From Dichomitus squalens LYAD-421 SS1 (Eukaryota > Basidiomycota > Agaricomycetes > Polyporales > Polyporaceae), in NCBI RefSeq assembly GCF_000275845.1, contig NW_006766885.1, forward strand, positions 1,127,933 through 1,191,932: a stretch of 64,000 bases of DNA, read 5' to 3'. Position numbers and translations under genes: made by a program. Positions 40,673 through 55,250 of the stretch are shown here, one piece after another. Under the pieces are notes generated by a model, which saw only the letters and a list, made by a program, of their open reading frames with translations, did no database searches and had not been told where the DNA came from. Every line of letters starts with the position of its first letter. Position 1 is the stretch's first letter.

Positions 40673-43600
40673 TCTGCGCAAAATCCGCCGACGGCAAGTA
40701 CTTACTTACACAGGCGGGCTGAACTGAGCATAGCGCGGGCCGCCGGGCGCAGGTGGGGCTGGTGATGATGGCCTGCGCATCCCGCCACGGCGACGGCGCG
40801 CGTGTGTGCATACGAGTCGGACGGCAAGGCGGGGCACCAGCTGCGACGGGGTCGGAGCGCTCGCCGGGCTGCGCGCCGCAGATCGCTGCGAAGACGAGTC
40901 AGGTAGGTTGCTTGCAAAGAGACGATGCTATGCACATGCCCGCAAAATGACTAGTACTGGGGACGATTCTGGTTACCGTCCGCGCGCTGGTGTTTGCGCG
41001 GTTCCGAGCCGTCGTCCACAACGTACATATGCATACCGTATCTCGGTCGTTCAGCCGAAGTGCCCGACGCCTCCACATGTGCTCGGCCAGGCGGACGCTC
41101 GCAAAGAGAAACGCGGCGTCATATCGTAGACGGAGGATAGTTCAGGCGGGTGCTGTACTGGTACATACTGCGTCCCGTCCCTGTCGGCGGTATTGCCGCA
41201 TCATTGTATCGTCGGCCCTGTCGAATGTCAATCTGTCGCTGAGCTCGAAGATGTACAGGAGCAGCGCCAGACTTACGTCCTTGTAATGCAGACGACATTC
41301 ATTTTGCGCCTAGTGCAGATGCACGCGATCTCGACTCGGGATATGCACTCGCATGTCCGCTTCGTAGGACGACAGCCACCAACAGACATGTCCATCTCGG
41401 GCGGTACGTACGCGCAAATGCAGAAGGCAAGCGAGAGATCCCGCGAGGGGCCAGAGTGCGAGCACACTCATCACCCGCCAGGCTCGACGCGTAGTTACAG
41501 CGCGCGTTACGTACCCGCTCCGTTCCCCCCTTGCCGAAACGAGCCTAGTGCGCGCCGTGCGCAAGAGGGGAAGGTCAACTAACAGGGCGCGCGTGCCTGG
41601 GACGGTCACCGAGTTGGCAGCTGCTGGCGTGACGACCCGGGTGCGACGGGCGTCTGCAGTTCATTTACGGGGTTCGTGTGCTTGGCAATGGCACTCACCG
41701 CGAGCCGAGCCTCGGCAGAAGGAGAAGGACCCCCTCCGAGCACGGGCGAGCATCACTTGACGAGCTCGCGCGCAGGCTCGAGGCGTCTGCGATAGCACGC
41801 TCGCCGTGTTCGCCTCTACATTATACCCCGCGTTGTCCAGGCGGTGCGAGCATGTGCAATGGTGCCTGCCTGTGGGCGAGCCCCAGCGGTGCGTCATCGG
41901 TGCCCAGCGCGTTGACGGACCGTGGCATGCCCCGCGGAAGGCGGGGAAGCAGGGTTAATCGCAGGGCCCGCAGCCCTGGTCGCGGAACGATCGTCCTCGT
42001 CCTCGCGAGCGGGTGCAGCAGCGCCCAGCTGCTCGAAGCGGGCACCAGCTCGCGTCCTCTCGCTCGGGACGACGGCCAAGCTGACGGGGGCATGCGCAGG
42101 AGATCCTGACCTGGTCCGCTCCCCAGGATCCTCCAGCGTCGCCGCGCGCCCGCGCGCGTCCGGCCCGCTGGGCCCCGAGGAGGTGCTTTACGGTTTGATA
42201 CATTGGCAGATGCCCTACGCGGCCTATCAGATTCTTCCGCGATAGTCACTAGTAACTGAGGGTCGCGGAAGCAAATGTGCGCCTACAAATCACGCTGACT
42301 GGGCGCGCGATCAATCTCGCTGCTCGCATGCTCTATATTCCGTCGGCTACGCCGCCACTTAGACTATGTAGCCAGATCATCGCGGAAGCAGGTCCAACCA
42401 CCAGCCTGAGCAGCGTCGTCGTCGGGGGTGCTCGTCAGACCGTCGTCGCCTGTGCATCTTCCCGATGGCCATGGCCTTTACGAAACGGCCACGCGTAGCA
42501 GGGCACTGCGCCATAGTACGTGATAATTGCTCTGCTGATGTCGTACGGGGTGCACATCCGATAACGGCCCACGGGGCGTCAAAGGCGGGCCTACAGCCCT
42601 CGACATACACGTCCTTCACCCCTCCCAAACGCACGCGACGCACAAGCTCGCCGCGCGTTTTCCCAGCCGCAGCGGAGGGGCGCATGTGCACCCTACGCAC
42701 TCGCGGGCAGCGAGGGAGGGAGGGAGCCACGCAGCGGCGCGAACCCGGGCAGCAGGCCCCCGCGTCCCGATCTGCGCGCCGATCGGCGGGGCCGCGCTGA
42801 TAGACACGGACGTGCTCATAACCATCCTTCGCGTTCCCTCGGCCTCTCCGCTCTCTCGTGGGCCGTGTCCGCCGCAACGGTCGCCGCGCAATAGCCTATC
42901 GGGATCTCCTCGCCCTCGCGAGGCACGCCCTGCCCGCGGTCCCACCGTCCGGCCCACGCGCCTGCCCCTCCTGCCCGCGCCCCCGGATGGGTCCCGCGGC
43001 TCCCCACATACCCATACGGCGCGGGTTCTGTAGCGTGGGCGCAGGGAATGCGCGGGTTGCGATTCGCTAGGGCTGCTCGGGCCCATGGACCCTTGCGTGG
43101 GCGAGGATTGGCCGCGATGCTGCCTGCGTAGATACTGGACGTTCCTCTTGGAAGTTTCGGGCCCGGGTCACGCAGACGCACATGCAGGCGCGGGTGCAGT
43201 GAGGAGGGTTCTGCACATTGCAGACCCGGCGGCGTTGGAAATGAAGACAACGTGGCTCGCGGTCCTGGTAAGGTGCTTGCTTCGGGAACTTGAAGCGCGC
43301 CTTCAGCTAGGGTGGGCATCGACGTCGAGTGATGCGGCTTCGTGGAGCAGAGGAGCCCACTCTCTTTGAGTGGAGGGGCGGCGAGATATGTCTGCCGCCC
43401 GGGCACGAAACAGGCCCGCGAGCGGGGTTGCGGCAAAATGGCACGCAGACAGTCACTCCATCGCGAACGCGGCGCTGTAGCGAGAAGAGGCTGGAGGAAG
43501 GGCATTCACGCCAAAACGACGTTGGGTTGCAGCGACTGTTGTCATTACTCATCTCCGCAGCAGGTCAGGGCGGGAGGAGAAGCGGATGGTATAGAAGCCG

Positions 43601-43694
43601 GAGGGACCGAAGCAGGTGGACCGCATGGGTGACAGATACCGATGGTTTGAATTGGCTCTGTGCACGGGCATCCGGCCAACCCCGCGTCGAAGGT

Positions 43695-43705
43695 GGGGGG
43701 GGGGG
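43695..43705. repeat. Homopolymer tract of 11 G
   Basis: An uninterrupted G run inside a longer purine-rich stretch of the plus strand; it could contribute to a G-quadruplex or be an assembly-sensitive site. Confidence 0.75.
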
Positions 43706-44632
43706 AGTTCTGCGGGCAGTATCAGGACTGGACGACGGAGCTTGAAGGAGAGCTTCCTGCAGACATGTCTTGAGAGTGCATGCGATGGGAGCACCCGAGG
43801 AAGTGGGCAAGATAGAGGAGATTGGGCGTCGTCGATCATGGTAGGGCAAGAGGCACGACGGTTAGAGTACCGAAGGGGAAAACGCTTTAGAGGAGGCCTT
43901 CTGCCGAGCGATGTCGGGAGCGGTTGAGGGTGCGATGGGGCGGACGAGGACCTGGAGCGAGCGGGGGCTGTCGGGCGGTGATCAGTCGAGTAGGGCAGGA
44001 GAGGTTGCGCGCCTTGCGAAGGAGGTGCGGCACGGGCGGGGTGGCGGTTGCGCAAGATGCCGGGGAAAGGGCGGCGGAAAAGGGAGAAATAAAAATGAAT
44101 ACCGGAGGGGAAACTGGACAGGGTTCGTCGTCGTCTCGAGGGAGAGATGGCGATTTGGTGAGACTGCAAGAGGGCCAAAAGCAGAAGGCGTCGATGGAAA
44201 AAGTCCGCCGACAGCGATAACGTCAGCGGCCCCGTTCTGGCGTCCCTCAGAAGACCAAACGGTCAATCAAAGTGCTGGGGCCAATCGGGAGCGGCGGCGT
44301 CAAAATCGGAGCGGAGGGTCGAGAGAAACCAGCCAGCCGACCGTCTTCCACGGTATCGAACAGGCCACGAGCGAGGGCTTGTTTCGACGCGTACGCACCC
44401 ACGGCACGAGATCTCGCTCGATGGCAGCTGGGTGCCAGCTGGGAGCGAGATGAGGGTGAGATGCAATCGACACTCGCTGACAGCGATGATTGATGTGAGT
44501 GGGAGGGGAAGGAGCATTATGTCGGACGTTAAACTCGAGCCCAAAGAAGAGTCAGAGCAGACCGAACCAGCGTGTTCCTAGCCAGTCTCCAGAGGTTGGG
44601 TAATCTCCATCACTCGACACTGCGCACGCACG

Positions 44633-44639
44633 TATAAAA
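44633..44639 (+). promoter_or_regulatory. TATA box of the CSL transcription factor gene
   Basis: TATAAAA lies ~240 bases before the proposed ATG at 44875. Between them is a leader with an intron-like segment (gtgagt at 44771, acceptor ending 44850) whose removal would delete an upstream ATG at 44801. Confidence 0.5.
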
Positions 44640-44874
44640 TGCACAGTGCTTGTCCGGACGAGGCTGTTGTGTCTGTCCGCGTCTGTGGCTTCTTACCTAC
44701 GCGCCCACAATCCCGCCCCCGCCTTGCGCAGAAGCTCCAATCACTCGCTCTCGCGCGGCTGTCAGAACACGGTGAGTGATCCACGGGCGCAGAGCGGGCG
44801 ATGCGGGGGCTGAGGATAAAACGCAGGAGTAAGCTCGGTACAAGGAACAGCAAGCTTTGTTGGAGACTGCACAG

Positions 44875-47800
44875 ATGGCCCAAGCAGCCTGGCTGCCGTT
44901 GTCGGCAAGCGCCGAACGCCGATCAGAATTTGGTATGTAATGGCTGATCGCGCCTGGCGGGAGAACGTCTCCTGGTGTCTCCCCCGCCCGGCCTGCCTCC
45001 CGCTCTCTCCTCGTTGCACCCCCGCCCACGCTCATCGTGCTCGCCGTTGCCCCCGCAGACATCCTCAAGTCCGCCTCCCTCCACAGATCACGCGACAGGA
45101 GCATGTCCCTCGACTTCCCCCCCAGTGCTCCCCAGCACTCCCTCTACTCTCCGCAGGACCTCGACCATCCCTTTTCCTCCCTCTCCAACGGCGACCTCCC
45201 CGCCCCTTCCCACCAGCACCAGTCCTCACATCTTCCCCTCAACGGCCATGTCCTCGACCGCAGCGACCCTATGGACGTCGCCGATCACGGCTCCTACGAC
45301 ATCTTCTCCAACTCCGCCCAGTCCTCCGTCCCCAACCAGCGCTACCGCGGAAGCACCTCTTCCAACTCCTCCATGCCGTCCTCCTACGGACTCGGCGTCG
45401 ACAACATGTACTCCCAGAGTCCCTTCTCCGAGTCTCTTCCCCAGTTCCATAACCCCAGTCCGAATCAGTATGACTTGATGGGCAGCGGAGGTCTGCCTTC
45501 ATCATACAGTAGCGGCAAACCGTCCCCTCTGACGCCCAATGATTCCGTAGGCTCCCTACACCATTCGTCTGCCTTCCCGTACAACAACGGACAGACAAAG
45601 GACTTCAACAACAATCACGACTTCCCCAATGTCCTCGATCGCCGCATGTCCTATCCCTCCGACTACAACGACGATTACAACGGCATGAACTCTGGGATTG
45701 GCCTCGGCTCCTTTGCTTCCCCCCTGCCCCCCTTCCAACCAGACCGTCTAGGTCGGATGCAGCCTGATTCTCGCTACCCCCCTTCCGTTATCCCTCCGCT
45801 ATCTCATCCGTCCCATCTTCACCAAAACCATCCCCCGGATCTCGTGCATGGCGTGAATCCGATGGATTTCTCCCCCCGGTCCGGAGAGATGTACTCTATG
45901 GCGCCCAACCCTCTTATGGATTTCTCGAGGATGTCCGGCCTCGACGAGTCCATCTCTCGGGTGCGCCTTAACGGCTCGGGCGCCGCGACCGACCTCCAGA
46001 CATTTATTCGGTATGTCCCGACCGCTACTTGCTGACGAACCCACTCATTAAGCGGACGCGCGCCCGCCGTGCAGTCCGTATCTGGACCAGTATGTCCGAA
46101 CGCCGAACCGTCTCGCGTTCGGCGAGCGCACAGTCATCGTCATGTCCAGCAAAGTCGCCCAAAAGTCTTACGGCACGGAAAAGCGGTGCGTGATCCAGGT
46201 ATTGTTCTCGCCGACGAAGCCGAGGATCCTGAACTCTGGCTGGTTGGCTTGTTTGACGCGCTTTAGCTTCCTGTGTCCACCGCCGACTGCGATCATGATT
46301 GGTAACTCGTGGTGGTCGGACGTCACGCGTCGGGGTGAAGAGCCCAAGCTCGCCCCGCCACGCGTCGTTGTCTCCATCTCCGGGGAGCCGGCGCCACAGG
46401 AGGGCTCGATCGAGTGGACGAGCGCGACAGGCAAGGCGTTTGACATATCTGACCCTCCGACCGGAACAACGTACATCGGTCGCTGCGTCGGCAAGCAGCT
46501 CTTCATCTCGGACGTCGACGAGAAGAAGAAAAAGGTCGAGGCCCTCGTGAAGATCATGGCCCCGTCGTCAGACGACGAGCCCGAGCGGGTCATCGGCACG
46601 TTCCCCAGCCGCCCCATCAAGGTGATCAGCAAGCCGAGCAAGAAGAGGCAGAGCGCGAAGAACCTCGAATGTAAGTCCGCGACGAGCTGCATACCAGCGC
46701 TGCGGCCCTGCCGCAGTGGCTACTAGTATGTTCTACATATAGAACGGAACAAGCTGACCCGTTGTGGCGCCCTCCAGTGTGCATCAATCATGGTTCAACA
46801 ATCTCCCTATTCCACCGTCTGCGGTCACAAACCGTGTCGACCAAGTATCTTTGCGTCTCCGGTTCGGGCTCATCGTTCAAGGGATCCGACGGGGCCCCTC
46901 TCATGGGCCTCGATCAGCGCTCACGATCGCAGACGCCGTCCTTCATCGCCCGCACGGCGAGTTGGGGTGAGTCGTATATGTTGCTACGGCCTCATGTTTC
47001 AGCCTGACAGAACACCCTCAGATCCGTTCATTATGTACATCGTGGACGTCAACAAGCCCGCCGGCGGTGTCGACTCCCCTCCGCCACCACCTCCGCAACC
47101 GGAGTACCCTTCTCCCCCTCCGAATGCGATTCCGTTCACCAACAACGGGTCGCAGATCCCCGTCTACTACAACCAGACTGTTGTGCTCCAGTGTCTGACC
47201 TCCGGGGTGGTTAGCCCCGTACTGATCATCCGCAAGGTCGACCACCAGACGACGGTCGTTGGCGGGGGCCTGCAGGAAGGCGCCAAGGGCATCGCTGATC
47301 ACTACTGCGCGCCCGGCGAGGTTTGCGGGGACCCCGTTTCGCAGCTGCATAAGATCGCGTTTGAGGTCTACGATCCCGCCAAGGGTGCGCCCGAGGGAGC
47401 AACGACCGGCATCAGTGGCGCGTTCCTGTCGTGCCAGGGGGAGAAGGTGAACACCTTCCGGCCGCTCGAAGGCCGGCAGTGGAGGAACCCGCCCGCGTCT
47501 CGCGAGAGCGACTCGCCCGACGCGATGCCTGCGTCCCCTATGGCGACTACCCCGACGTCGAGCACGGGCACCGGCGACTATTTCGGCTCGAGCACTAACG
47601 GCAGCAGCGCGCCCACGTCGCCGGACCCATCAGAGTTCCCGTCCAATGACGGCGGCCGCGTCAAGAAGGGCAAGCGCGGATCTGGATCTTCGAGCGGAAG
47701 CAGCCTGTCCATGTCGAAGCCTGTCTCCCAGAAGGGACGCAGGCGTCCGACGTCGGCCGGCTCCGCGGGCTCGGGAAGCAGGCGCGGCTCGGGCGGCGAC

Positions 47801-48354
47801 TCTGGCGCGTCCTCGGGTGCGCTCTGGCAGGTCGACATCGGGGAGACGAGCGTGTGGACGATCGTCGGCACTGGTGAGTGCCTGGTCGTGTGCTGCTTAT
47901 CGGCGAGATCGCGAGTGCTGATGACGTCTGGGGTCCCGCAGACCAGGTGCGGTACAACTTCTACGTGCCGCCCGTGCTGTACGACAGCCAGAACTCGCCG
48001 AGCGGGTCGTTCCCGATCCCGTCGAAGCCCGTCACGCCGTTCCCGGGCGTGGTGAAGTACCTGCCGCCGGACCGCGCGTCGGAGGCCCCGAAGGCGAACT
48101 GCGCGGCGTCGCGCGCGGTGCTGGCGAAGCCGAACCCGCACGCGTCGAAGATGCTCACGCTGTACGGCGAGAACTTCTCCAAGACGGACCCGGTGACGGT
48201 GTTCTTTGGCTCGGAGCCGTCGCCGTACGTCGAGGTGCGGTGCACGGAGGTGCTCGGGTGCCTGCCCCCCGACTCGGGCACCACGAAGCGCAGGCCGATC
48301 ATCCTCGTCCGCCCTGACGGGGTCGTGTTCCCGTCGAGCACGTACTACCCCTGA
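44875..48354 (+). CDS. CSL (CBF1/RBPJ, Su(H), LAG-1) family transcription factor
   Basis: Exons are 44875-44932, 45059-46010, 46075-46185, 46267-46670, 46778-46966, 47022-47873 and 47942-48354 (992 residues). A ~335-residue Ser/Pro-rich N-terminus, whose length suits the long fungal class (S. pombe Cbf12-like), is followed by the DNA-binding Rel-like domain. That domain includes VIVMSSKVAQKSYGTEKR, FLCPPPTAIMIG and YIGRCVGKQLFISD. The beta-trefoil domain follows (CINHGSTISLFHRLRSQTVS, VYYNQTVVLQC, VVSPVLIIRKVD). A ~135-residue Ser/Gly-rich insert separates it from the C-terminal Ig-like TIG domain (WTIVGTDQVRYNFYVPP ... STYYP). CSL proteins bind GTGRGAA-type sites. Fungi lack Notch; in fission yeast they act in adhesion, lipid metabolism and cell cycle. 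The first coding exon is inferred from frame and a strong donor; the next in-frame ATG is 45103. Confidence 0.93.
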
Positions 48355-49201
48355 TGATGCAGGGACTGGGGGGTTTGAAGTTGATGGCCGTCGTTGGTGT
48401 AGCCTGTTGCTGCCGGGGTCGTTCGTCGCTCGCGCTGGGTCGGTGCTCTCGTACACTGGTGGTGATCGGTTTACTTTTAGTGGCGTTCCTCTCCTCTTCC
48501 TCGTCGTCGTCGTGTCTGGTACTATTGTTGATTGGCCCGCGTGTTTCCCATTGAGAGGAACGTCGCGTCAAACATGTCGGAACCTTGTCTACTCCTCCCC
48601 CCACTCGTCCCATTTGTTACCATCTATCACCATCTACAATTTTTGAGTTGCTCGCATCTGTCCGTCCGTCGTTGCTTTTCGTCCGCCCGCTATCTCCCCG
48701 TGTTTGTGTTTTTTTCGCGCATTAGACTTACTCGCACGTTACTATCTATGTGTCATCTCAGGTATAGGCTACGGACTTGTGGTATGTACTTGTATAGTAG
48801 ACTTGACCGCTCATCTGAATATGCGAATGTATAATTTGCTCATCGCATCCGCTTTCTTCGTGTGCAGAATATGCTTCCGGTGAGTGCGGAAGCTTGCGCT
48901 TGAACCGTTTGTCGGCTCGGTGTCGGCGCGTGCACAGGCGACGTCAACGAACCTCGCCGGGCCGCGACATTATCCATGGGGCGCTTATTGTACATTTCAC
49001 GAGCCCTGGATGCCCAACTTGCGATTGAGTCTGCTCGTTGTACATTGCATACCACCTTGCACGATCCCCTCTTTTCCATTCTTTGGGTCTACTGTTGGAG
49101 CAGAATCGGTACAAGGCGCGAACCGTTGGGGCTTGCAACGAGTCTCGCGACAAGAATACCCTCCAACCGCCAAACGCGTACATGCCACTTCCTCGACCAT
49201 C
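48355..49201. other. Intergenic, CSL 3' flank and next promoter
   Basis: This is T-rich on the plus strand from about 48440 to 48740, fitting a 3' UTR. No gene is recognised before 49202. Confidence 0.55.
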
Positions 49202-50087
49202 ATGAGTCTCTCATCCCTCCCTCACTCCATTTGGCACCTCTACGTCGATAATCTCGTCAACTACAAGGCGGACTCATGGGTCCATAGCATTGCGTATACG
49301 TGCCGCCTTCTCGCATTCGCGCTCATCGTTCCTTTCATCCTCTTAACTCTCTTGGTACGTTGAACGCACCCCAATCACGTTCCGCGTCTTTCTGACGTGC
49401 TGATGTCACTCTTGTCACCCACCACGTACACTCAAGGACGTCGCGTCGTACCTGATTGCACGCACGCTCGGTGTCATCGACGAGACCAAGGCCTCGACGA
49501 GCGGCGAGAACGACCACCATGTGCACCCGGATACTGCTCCCGGCACGCTGAACCTAGCACACCAGCCTAGGATCGTTATCCAGGAAGACGTGGACACAGC
49601 TCGTGCGGCCGCGACCCCCCTGCCCGAGGGCGACGACGACACGCTCAACCTCAAGCTCTCCGGGGTGGACACCTTCTCCCCCGCGCCCTCGCAGCCCGGC
49701 TCGCCCACGCTGCAGCGCCGCGAGTTCATGCAGCACCAGTACGCGCACTACGGCTCGGGCACGTCGCTCTACGACCGCGGTGGCCTCGCCGGGCTCCCCC
49801 ACCCCAGCTCTGCTTCGCATGACGCAAGAGGAGGCCGTCCAGAGAAGCCGCGTGCGGACGGAGCCCGCGACGGAGACCGAAATACGCGTGCGGGTGACGG
49901 CACGACGTCGCCGAGAGGCCCGTCCGGGCACAGCCCGGCGGGCTCGAACGGCAGCAGCGGGGAAGAGTCGTACGCCATCCTGGACCGGGACGCTGGCTCG
50001 GGGACGGAGGACGCGGGGACGGTCGTGCTGCGCAGGCGGACACGACAGACGGGAACAGCACCCGGTGCGGGGGACGGCGCGGAGTAG
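49202..50087 (+). CDS. Small membrane protein with acidic/disordered cytoplasmic tail, unknown function
   Basis: Exons are 49202-49354 and 49437-50087 (267 residues); the intron is phase 0. One strong hydrophobic segment at ~30-52 (RLLAFALIVPFILLTLL) is followed directly by DVASYLIARTLGVIDETKAS, so a single-pass or re-entrant membrane anchor is likely. The remaining ~200 residues are acidic and Ser/Gly/Pro-rich, with SP and TP sites, ending in a short Arg-rich stretch (VVLRRRTRQTG). There is no cleavable signal peptide of usual shape. I recognise no family. The layout resembles small basidiomycete ER or vacuolar membrane proteins, but that is a guess. It is convergent with ESA1, 348 bases apart. 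Confidence 0.72.
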
Positions 50088-52400
<2,313 letters not shown>

Positions 52401-52637
52401 CGGCAACAACGACAAGCTCAACAACGAATACGAGGGGCTCAAGGGTGACTCAGGCGCAAATGAGAGGACAATTATGTAAGCTCCTGTAAGAGGTAGGATA
52501 GACGCCTTTAGACGCTCGACTGGGCCCATAGACGCTTAAGATGGCTTGGCGGCCCGGAGTGGCAGAGAATTTGCTGCTTGGGACTCAGGCTGGAGACTTA
52601 TCTACTCTACGCTCTCTCTGTAGCCTAGCCATTCGCT
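52401..52637. promoter_or_regulatory. Divergent promoter shared by ESA1 and DBP7
   Basis: Only 237 bases separate the two start codons, so both core promoters must lie here. This pairs a chromatin enzyme with a ribosome-biogenesis helicase, which could be co-regulated with growth rate. Confidence 0.65.
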
Positions 52638-55250
52638 ATGGACGATGGCCTTATCCTCAATCTCGATGTCGTACACGACGCTCCGTCGAAGGTAGCGCAG
52701 GGCAAAAAGGGGGGACGATGGACAGACAGGTGAGTTGCTTGCTAGTAAGTCTCGAACACCTCCTCATAGCCCGTAGGCTGAAAGCTAAACGAGTAGCGAA
52801 ACGTAAGACTCGACCTGAGGCTCCTGCACCAAGTAAGAGTGATGCCACTGTCAGCGTTTCTGACGTGCGGCCTGCGAAACGGCCGCGAAAAGAACGCGAA
52901 CGAGAGGAACACGACCAAGAACGTGCAGGACTAGCTGCAGCCCCTGCAGGTCGCCATCCCACCCAGGTCATCTCCTCTCTGTTCACGTCGAACCCGAAGA
53001 TTGAGAAACCTCAGCCGCAATCTGCCTCAAACACACATGCGAAGCCTAGTAATGCCCCCCTTGATTCCTCCACCTTCACCGGCTCCGGTCTGGATCCCCT
53101 GATAGTCGCTCACCTCTCGTCCAAAATGAACATCTCCAGGCCAACGTCCATTCAGAGGGCGGTGCTACCTGCTATACTGCCTACGTTGGAAGATCCTGCC
53201 GCACGCGACGTCTTCATACAGTCCCAGACCGGTTCCGGGAAGACGCTCTCCTTCCTTCTCCCTATTATCCAGGACCTCCTCCCCCTCAGCTCACATTCCT
53301 ACATCGACCGCTCCATCGGAACTCTCGCTATCATCATCGCCCCCACCCGCGAACTGGCGAAGCAGATCTCCGATGTACTGGAAGCGTTACTCAAGCTCCG
53401 TCTACGAGCTCAAGACGAGTCCGCGGAGGAGTCCTCCGTCCCCCGCTTGACGCGATGGCTCGTCTCCGGGCTGTTGACAGGTGGGGAGAACAGGACACAC
53501 GAGAAGGCCCGACTCCGCAAAGGCGTGCCGATCCTCGTCTCCACCCCAGGCCGCCTGCTCGACCACCTCCAGAACACGTCCTCGTTCAACGTCGGCAAGT
53601 GTCGCTGGCTGGTCCTGGACGAGGCGGACCGGCTCATGGAGCTCGGATTCGAGGAGACGATCCAGGGCATCCTCAAGGGCCTTGACGGCCGGCGGAAGCT
53701 CGCGGTGCAGGCGACGGAGGAGGGGAAGAGCATGGATGTAGGCGGGTGGGACTGGAGCAGGAGGCGGAGGACGATCCTCTGTTCCGCGACGATTCGGGAG
53801 GACGTGCAGAAGCTCGCGGGACAGACGCTCACGAACCCCATGATGATCAGGGCCGTGCACGCGGACGACCCGCCCCTGGACCCGCAGGCGGACCCTTTGG
53901 CAGAAGCGTCGGCGCAGAAGTTCACGCCGCCGTCGCAGCTGTCGCAGAAGTACGTGGTCGTGCCGCTGAAGCTGCGCCTCGTGACGCTCGTCGCGCTCCT
54001 GCGGTCGCTGCTGGCGCAGTCGCAGAGCAGGAAGGGGACGAAGATCATCGTGTTCTTAAGCTGTACGGACTCGGTCGACTTTCACTGGCGGCTGCTCGGT
54101 GGGACTGCGATGGACGAGGATGAAGGCGCATCTAGTTCGGCTTCTGAGGCCGAGGAGTCGGACGAAGAGGAGTCGGACAAGGACTTGGGTTCGGAGACAG
54201 AGGGCCCTAAGCCTCCGAAGCGGCAGAAGAAGACAGCGTCGGGCGAGAAGATCGAGGTCAAGTCTGCTCTTCTCCCCGACACGTCTCTTTACCGGTTGCA
54301 CGGGTCGCTGCCCCTTCAAACGCGTCTGGCATCACTCAAAGGCTTCTCGGCGGTTCCAACGGCGAAGTCGCCGAACACCTCTGCGTCCTCCATCCTCCTT
54401 TGTACGTCAGTCGCATCGCGTGGTCTTGATTTGCCCCTCGTCAGGGCAGTCATCCAGTACGATCTTCCGACCGAGTCAGGGGCTACGGAGTACGTCCATC
54501 GAGTCGGGCGTACGGCCCGTGCCGGAAAGGGCGGCGAGGCGTGGAGCTTTGTCGCCCCGAGTGAGACGGAGTGGGTGAAGTGGGTGCAGGCGAGGATGCA
54601 GGGTGAGGTGAAGGGAGCTGACAAGAAGGACGGGGAGGGGAGCATGGCGCTGGAGGGCGTCTCGATGGAGACCGTGCTGAGGAAGGGCTTTGGGGGAAAG
54701 GGGAGCGAATATGAGGAACGGGCGACGGAGGTGCAGCTGTCGTTTGAGCGGTGGGTCTTGCGGGACAAGCAGGTATGTATCGACGCGTATAGATCGCAAG
54801 CTCCGTCCAGCTCATCGATCGTCCGTGCAGAATGCCGAGGCTGCTCGTAGAGCGTTTCTGTCGCACATGCGAGCGTACGCGACCCATCCTTCGGATGAGA
54901 AGCATATGTTCCACATCCGACACCTACACCTCGGGCACCTTGCCAAAGCGTTTGCTCTGCGCGAGGCACCAACCGCGCTCGGGTCCAATAAGGGCTCCAA
55001 GTCAAAAAGCAAGCCAAAGTCGGCTGCGAAGGGCGCGTCCTCTGACCGCAAGTCGAGGAAGCACATTCGAAATCCGGACGACAGCGATAACGAGCATAAT
55101 GTTGCAGATGCTGAGAAGCGGATGGAGAAGGTCGTGCGTGCGCAAGGTCGGCTCACAAAGAAGAGCGGCAAAATTGTCAGCTCGGGGACGGACGAGTTCC
55201 AGCTTGCTGGAGGCTATGACTTGGAGAAGATTGTTGGTGTTCGGACGTGA
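52638..55250 (+). CDS. DBP7: DBP7-type DEAD-box RNA helicase for 60S ribosome assembly
   Basis: Exons are 52638-52729, 52777-54772 and 54831-55250 (835 residues). The N-terminus [12 protein letters not shown] ... GGRWTDRRLKAKR is characteristic of Dbp7/DDX31. All helicase motifs are visible: Q motif [19 protein letters not shown], Ia PTRELAKQ, Ib [33 protein letters not shown] and [12 protein letters not shown]. An acidic insert ([18 protein letters not shown]) lies between motifs IV and V. The C-terminal part has [13 protein letters not shown] and [20 protein letters not shown], the specific Dbp7 extension, then a Lys-rich tail. It acts in the nucleolus on 27S pre-rRNA and snoRNP release. 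Confidence 0.96.

Larger units (their letters stand above)
38111..44874. other. GC-rich gene desert, 6.8 kb, upstream of the CSL gene
   Basis: This is the longest stretch in the window without a supportable gene. Open frames of 100-230 codons occur on both strands, overlapping one another, as expected from GC-rich composition; none shows a family motif. The plus strand is markedly purine-rich between about 43330 and 44300. Homopolymer runs occur at 40658-40672 (C) and 43695-43705 (G). The end nearest 44875 holds a TATA box and a leader with its own intron-like sequence. The region may be mainly regulatory or hold noncoding RNAs. Confidence 0.55.

Noticed and set aside
42816..43505. 229-codon open frame on the minus strand in the GC-rich desert
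   Set aside because: Overlaps other long frames on both strands, has no family motif, and its Arg/Pro/Ala/Gly-heavy composition is what random GC-rich DNA gives.
43330..44300. Minus-strand promoter or CT-rich leader suggested by the purine-rich block
   Set aside because: No minus-strand gene follows within 5 kb, so the block is reported only as compositional structure.
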